Below are positions 59,730 to 64,000 of a stretch of 64,000 nt of DNA, in pieces. The stretch spans positions 806,001-870,000 of the forward strand of contig JAGYXB010001411.1 in assembly GCA_022495005.1 (NCBI GenBank), read 5' to 3'. The DNA is from Rhyacophila brunnea. Taxonomy: Eukaryota; Arthropoda; Insecta; Trichoptera; Rhyacophilidae. The first letter of the stretch is position 1. The number at the start of each line of letters is the position of its first letter. The notes under the pieces were generated by a model that did no database searches, had not been told where the DNA came from, and worked only from the letters and a program-made list of their open reading frames with translations. Made by a program: the position numbers and the translations under genes.

Positions 59730-61625
59730 CATAATTGACATGATTTGAGAATGTAACATTACATATATTGAACATTGTGGACATTACAAATTATAAGTTT
59801 AAAACGTTCACAACATGACATTTAGAAACAAAGATATATAAATATAACAGTATTACATAAAAAAAGAGATAGATCAGTAGATAAATTAGATAGGTACAAG
59901 GAAGTACACCGGATGAGTTAAGCAGACCATATTTTAAGAATTTATAAAACAGCGTCCACCTAAACTCATTCTGACGTAGGTGGAATATATCAACACCCGA
60001 AGAAATTTCGTTGAACATAGTTATCGCTCAAGATTATGTTAGCTTTTTAATAATGACTTTAATATTTCTTGCACACTATGCATTGTTGATATTAATTTTG
60101 GCCACCCGATTCAAAAAATTCGTCTGTACTGTCATATTTTGACAAGTATTCTGATATTTTTTCAGTGACCACGCCTTTACAGTATATTAGAATCAAAAAT
60201 ACATAAAATAGTGTTCTTCTGATTCCCAGTTATATAATAATGTCTATAAAGCATTTTTCTTGGTCATGTAAAAGTCGCACTTGAGATTTAACATTGAATA
60301 GTAAAAGTTAATTTCTAAAGTAGTGCCTAAGTGGCTATATTCTGTCTTCAAACTACTTAAGTATACTTAAGTTTTATTATTACCATGTTTATATAACTGC
60401 ATTATTAATTTTAACACGCCTGTCAAAAGCTGCTTTCATCCAGCTTTGGACACTCAAGGTCATTAAACATACATATTATTATGATCCTATTTTTTATTAT
60501 ATCGAGTGGGATTCAAATATGTAGGTACTGAGAGCTTTTAAACTTCTAATACAAGTAAATTTACTTTTAAATTTCATCAATTATGGCAAACAATTCATAA
60601 TTTAAATCAAGAAACCTACGTTATTTATAAGTAGTGACTTAAAATGATCATTCCAAATGATATAGTGCCTTTCAAAGTTATACCCCGTTTACACGTGCAT
60701 GGATTTACTGCTGACAGTATATATTATTCGATCTGCCGGCAATAAACCACCCCAGGGAGACTCTTTTTGAGGTTAACCGATTTTTACTACCTGTTAAAGA
60801 GTACCATTAAATGACAACATCGCGTCTCGCTTACTCTTGAATAATGAGATTGCAGAGACAGTCATTACATTACTTTTACGGGTAAACAGTTATCGTCACG
60901 ATAGTTTTAAAATACATATTATTGCTGCAGTAAATTCATACACTTGTATAGACGCTATTATGATATATAATGAAGGATTATATTTATATTCATTAGATCT
61001 TGTTGTTAAAGGTTGCGGATATTTAATGATATTAATTGTTCATTTAATATTAAACATTATTTAATACTAAATATAACCATAACATAAGAATTTATAAATA
61101 ACAAGTTAGAATATTATAGTATAATAGCAGTTGTCGCTTATTTCGAGTAAAATAAAAGAGTGACGATTTACAAGTCTGCACCTGTAGGAATTTTCAATGA
61201 AAAACAATCAAAATCCGTCGGGCGAGATCGATATGAACAAAAGGGAATAAGACAATGACTGCTTCCTGGCGTCGAGGATAATCGACACTTAAACGGCAAG
61301 GTTTGACCTACTTAAGATTGTTATTGAATTTGGAGTAGACATAACGTTCTATATTATATTCAGTGCGTGTTGCGCAATGTCTTCGCACTCAGCAATTATG
61401 CCGTCAAGGTGGATACAGAGATACAATTACAATCTGTATGCTTTAGACAGTAGCCTATATAGTGTACAGTCCATCAAATGACTGTCTTATGTACATAGGA
61501 TGGATAAGTTACCCATGACAAAAATATAACATTAGGAAAGCCGGAATTCAAACGAAAATACGGTCAATCTCGTATAAGACAGAGTGATAGTATCGAGTTA
61601 GATTTAAAGCAGTAGTGCATACCCT
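59730..61625. other. No supported feature
   Basis: AT-rich; frames at 59791-60018 and 60837-61064 have no recognisable content. Confidence 0.45.
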
Positions 61626-61629
61626 ATTT

Positions 61630-61884
61630 CGTCACTGTTCTGGCGGAAGATACTAATTCGAAAAAATGACATATTGAGTTAGTTATACCAAAATGTTCCT
61701 TATTTCAAACTTTACCGTCTGGAAAGCTTCTTAATAAATAAACAGTCTTTATTTTAAAGTCATTCTTTTTACGATTACTTAATAAACTCACATGATAGAC
61801 CATTTCAAACATTTTAACAACTTCAAAGTTAAATTACTCAAAACTAGTATTCTCCATTAAGTGTGTTCTGCCAGAACAGAGACA
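61630..61884 (+). mobile_element. MITE D, copy 3 (intact)
   Basis: Very similar to copy 2 along its length. Ends CGTCACTGTTCTGGC and CTGCCAGAACAGAGACA. ATTT precedes and follows it, a possible short target duplication. Confidence 0.85.
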
Positions 61885-62339
61885 ATTTGAAATAAGGACC
61901 AATTTATCCAGTTTCTAATTTTTCACGGGCCGCAGAATAATGATATAATATTATACTTAACTACATATACATTTTATTATTTTAAATTAAATAGTTACAT
62001 TATCAGCTACTCTAGTGATTCACTACTCTGCAGTATTACATACATAAATGTATTTGCACGAAATAACTTAGTACCATATAGGAAATTAGAATTTTGACGT
62101 ATTCAATAAAAAAAAATCTGGTGATGAAGTGTACTGGTTATTTTGGGCCGCGGTTAGTGCATCACTGATCTAAACGGTCTAAAACTATAAAAAATGGCTT
62201 TGGACAGACCTGAATGGAATTATAATATATTATCGGAAGCAAATAATCATAATATAAAGTTGTAGGTCCCGGAAGAAAGAGAAGATATTCAGTAGATATA
62301 ATATTATTGAACCAATTGATTTATTAAGTATAATATTAT

Positions 62340-62520
62340 TTGCTCGCGATGGCCGAGCAGCAGCATATTGTCTTGTAAACTCATGGGTCTCGCATACTTT
62401 TTCCGGTTCCCAAAGTATCAATCTAATAGGCTGAGCAAGTGGCTAACATCCATGTTTCATTAAAAAATCTTATAATAAACCTCTTCGTGAGATGCGACCA
62501 TGAATAATATCGGATTGTAG
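62340..62520 (+). mobile_element. SINE S1 copy, degenerate
   Basis: GCGATGGCCGAGCAGCAGCA (head), CAATCTAATAGGCTGAGCAA (middle) and AATAAACCTC...GAGATGCGACCATG (tail) follow the S1 order. The B box is damaged. Confidence 0.55.
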
Positions 62521-62552
62521 AACCAATTAAAAAAATACATTTATTCATGTTA

Positions 62553-63300
62553 TAATATACTAGCAGTATCACCTGGCGCTCCCCAGGAGTGGAATGATTT
62601 AATATTTGAAAAAAAATATTCTAAATACGTAGTGTGCAAAGGATTTAATTTAAAAAAAATATATTTAAATATCTTAAAAAGTAGTATATATTATTTAATT
62701 TATTATTTTAAGGCTTTTTTATATAATATAAATATCCATCCATTATATAAATATCAAATCCATCATTCCAAGGCTTTTCGATATTTGTGGGTTTTCCATT
62801 TGGTGCTAAAATATATATATTTTTACTACTCCCACTCTTGATGCCGCTACATACAATTATTGTCCGTGAGTGAAGCATTCCTATCTCATGTGATAGCACT
62901 GCGTCGCCCGCGACAATCTGCCGATTAGCGATTCTGATAACACAATTATTTACATCTAACTTTACCATTTAACCTCCGATCGAGCTAAAATAAACACCAA
63001 TATTTTTTAAATGGACACATTCTAGCCATATTTCATTTAAAAAAATTTGGGTTGAAGCATTAACTTCCGCGTTTCAAGGCCCTGTACTTGGCACCCTTTT
63101 CTGCAAAAATCTTAAAACTGTCCTCAGGGTGCAACGGATTAAATCTACAAAAAAACCACGCACTCCATCTTGTTGGCTTCCGTCTACTGTCCAAATTTTA
63201 TCAAAATCCGACTGCGCGTGTGGATTTGTATAAAGAAAAACTGAAGGACTGTACAAACATACAAACATCCAAATAATATATTCTTTAATTTATATATAGA
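62553..63300. mobile_element. Unclassified interspersed repeat with an 86-codon minus frame
   Basis: It begins ACTAGCAGTATCACCTGGCG and ends with CCAAATTTTATCAAAATCCG, then GTACAAACATACAAACATCC, the wording of a widespread insect repeat class whose type I cannot name. Inside, 62968-62708 minus is open, starting MVKLDVNNCVIRIANRQIVA with an even mix of residues and a GIKSGSSKN segment. It may be an element-encoded remnant or chance. Confidence 0.45.
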
Positions 63301-64000
63301 TGTATTATATTATTCAAAGGTTAACATTTCAAAGTAAAGTCAATGATAAAAACATGATACGTTTCAGGCGGAAAACGAGAAAATCAATTCATTTCGTTCG
63401 TGTAACGTATCGGTATCGTATTGTCATTTCATTATTTTTTATTTAAGAATCATGTATGCTCGTATTATTTGAGTACAGTACTCAAGGATTTTCCGCTTCA
63501 AACCCCCTTGATAAAATATAAGATAAACTAGGGGTTACAGCTACTTATCCCCGCGCACTGTTTCCTCTCGAATCAATAGACTTTCTGAGCTCAAATTTAT
63601 TTTATAAAGTGGCCCCATCGTATTGGTTTTCATTAAAATATTATTTTTAGCCGGGCTTGAAATCCTTACGATTCTACACCGTGCTTCATTTACAAGAAGC
63701 CATATTCCAATATTAGATCAATTTTGCTTGAAAGATTTTTAAATATTTAGACATAAATGAAGGTCTGCGAAATTATACAAGCATAAATGAGATGTAATAA
63801 ATAGTATTTATTATTAGTGTAAACTATACGCAATGAATCAGTGTTCATTCAAATTATAATTTGAGACAGTATAGATTTTAACTTATTCAGCATTTATCAA
63901 AAACAACCCGTTTACTTGAGTGCTATCAAAGTAATTTACATAAGAGATTCTGAGGATTAAACAGATATAAGTGACATATTACGATTTAAAAAAACGTTAA
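63301..64000. other. No supported feature
   Basis: AT-rich to the window edge; no exon or repeat recognised. Confidence 0.45.

Larger units (their letters stand above)
44503..64000 (+). other. Probable Dscam downstream intron (right edge outside the window)
   Basis: It begins with a strong GTAAGAG donor in phase 1. I searched the following 19.5 kb for the rest of the Ig6-like domain, including its expected D-x-G-x-Y-x-C motif, and did not find it, so the next exon is taken to lie beyond the window. The interval is packed with repeats, including four RA copies in the same orientation as the gene. Confidence 0.6.

Overview
The window is AT-rich eukaryotic DNA, almost certainly from an insect. 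The evidence is two exons of an arthropod-type Dscam immunoglobulin cell-adhesion gene, a short tract of the insect telomere motif TTAGG, many 5'-truncated RTE- and Jockey-like LINE fragments, tRNA-derived SINE-like repeats and abundant non-autonomous DNA transposons. A hemipteran is my guess from the general texture; the order is not proven. No prokaryotic, organellar or viral gene organisation is visible.

The only host coding sequence I can support is two consecutive exons on the plus strand, at 40576-40720 and 44240-44502. Both have canonical splice sites and compatible phases (phase 1 before the first, phase 2 between them, phase 1 after the second). Together they encode one complete Ig domain, the linker GLPYIREMP and the first half of the next Ig domain. 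They match the Ig5/Ig6 region of Dscam proteins, and Dscam2-like seems the best paralogue. On this reading the window is intronic: at least 40.5 kb upstream, a 3.5 kb intron between the exons, and at least 19.5 kb downstream.

Layout. 1-10 kb: one copy of a ~450 bp family here called RA, a tRNA-cored inverted repeat, SINE-like copies and a degenerate RTE LINE at 6.3-7.5 kb. 10-16.1 kb: a foldback element with a TTAGG core inserted in a second RA copy, then a three-deep nest of repeats at 14.5-16.1 kb. 16-25 kb: RTE fragments and an 866 bp hAT-type element with a perfect 8 bp target duplication inside another foldback. 25-40 kb: LINE 3' ends, two more hAT-type elements, a MITE with perfect 26 bp ends and several SINE-like copies. 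40.5-44.5 kb: the Dscam exons. 44.5-64 kb: downstream intron with four more RA copies, two Jockey-like fragments, a Tc1/mariner-type transposase remnant and paired copies of several MITEs.

Nearly all short open frames are chance frames in AT-rich DNA or lie in decayed transposons. The most informative content is the transposon record: several insertions can be read base by base because uninterrupted relatives, or duplicated target sites, lie in the same window.
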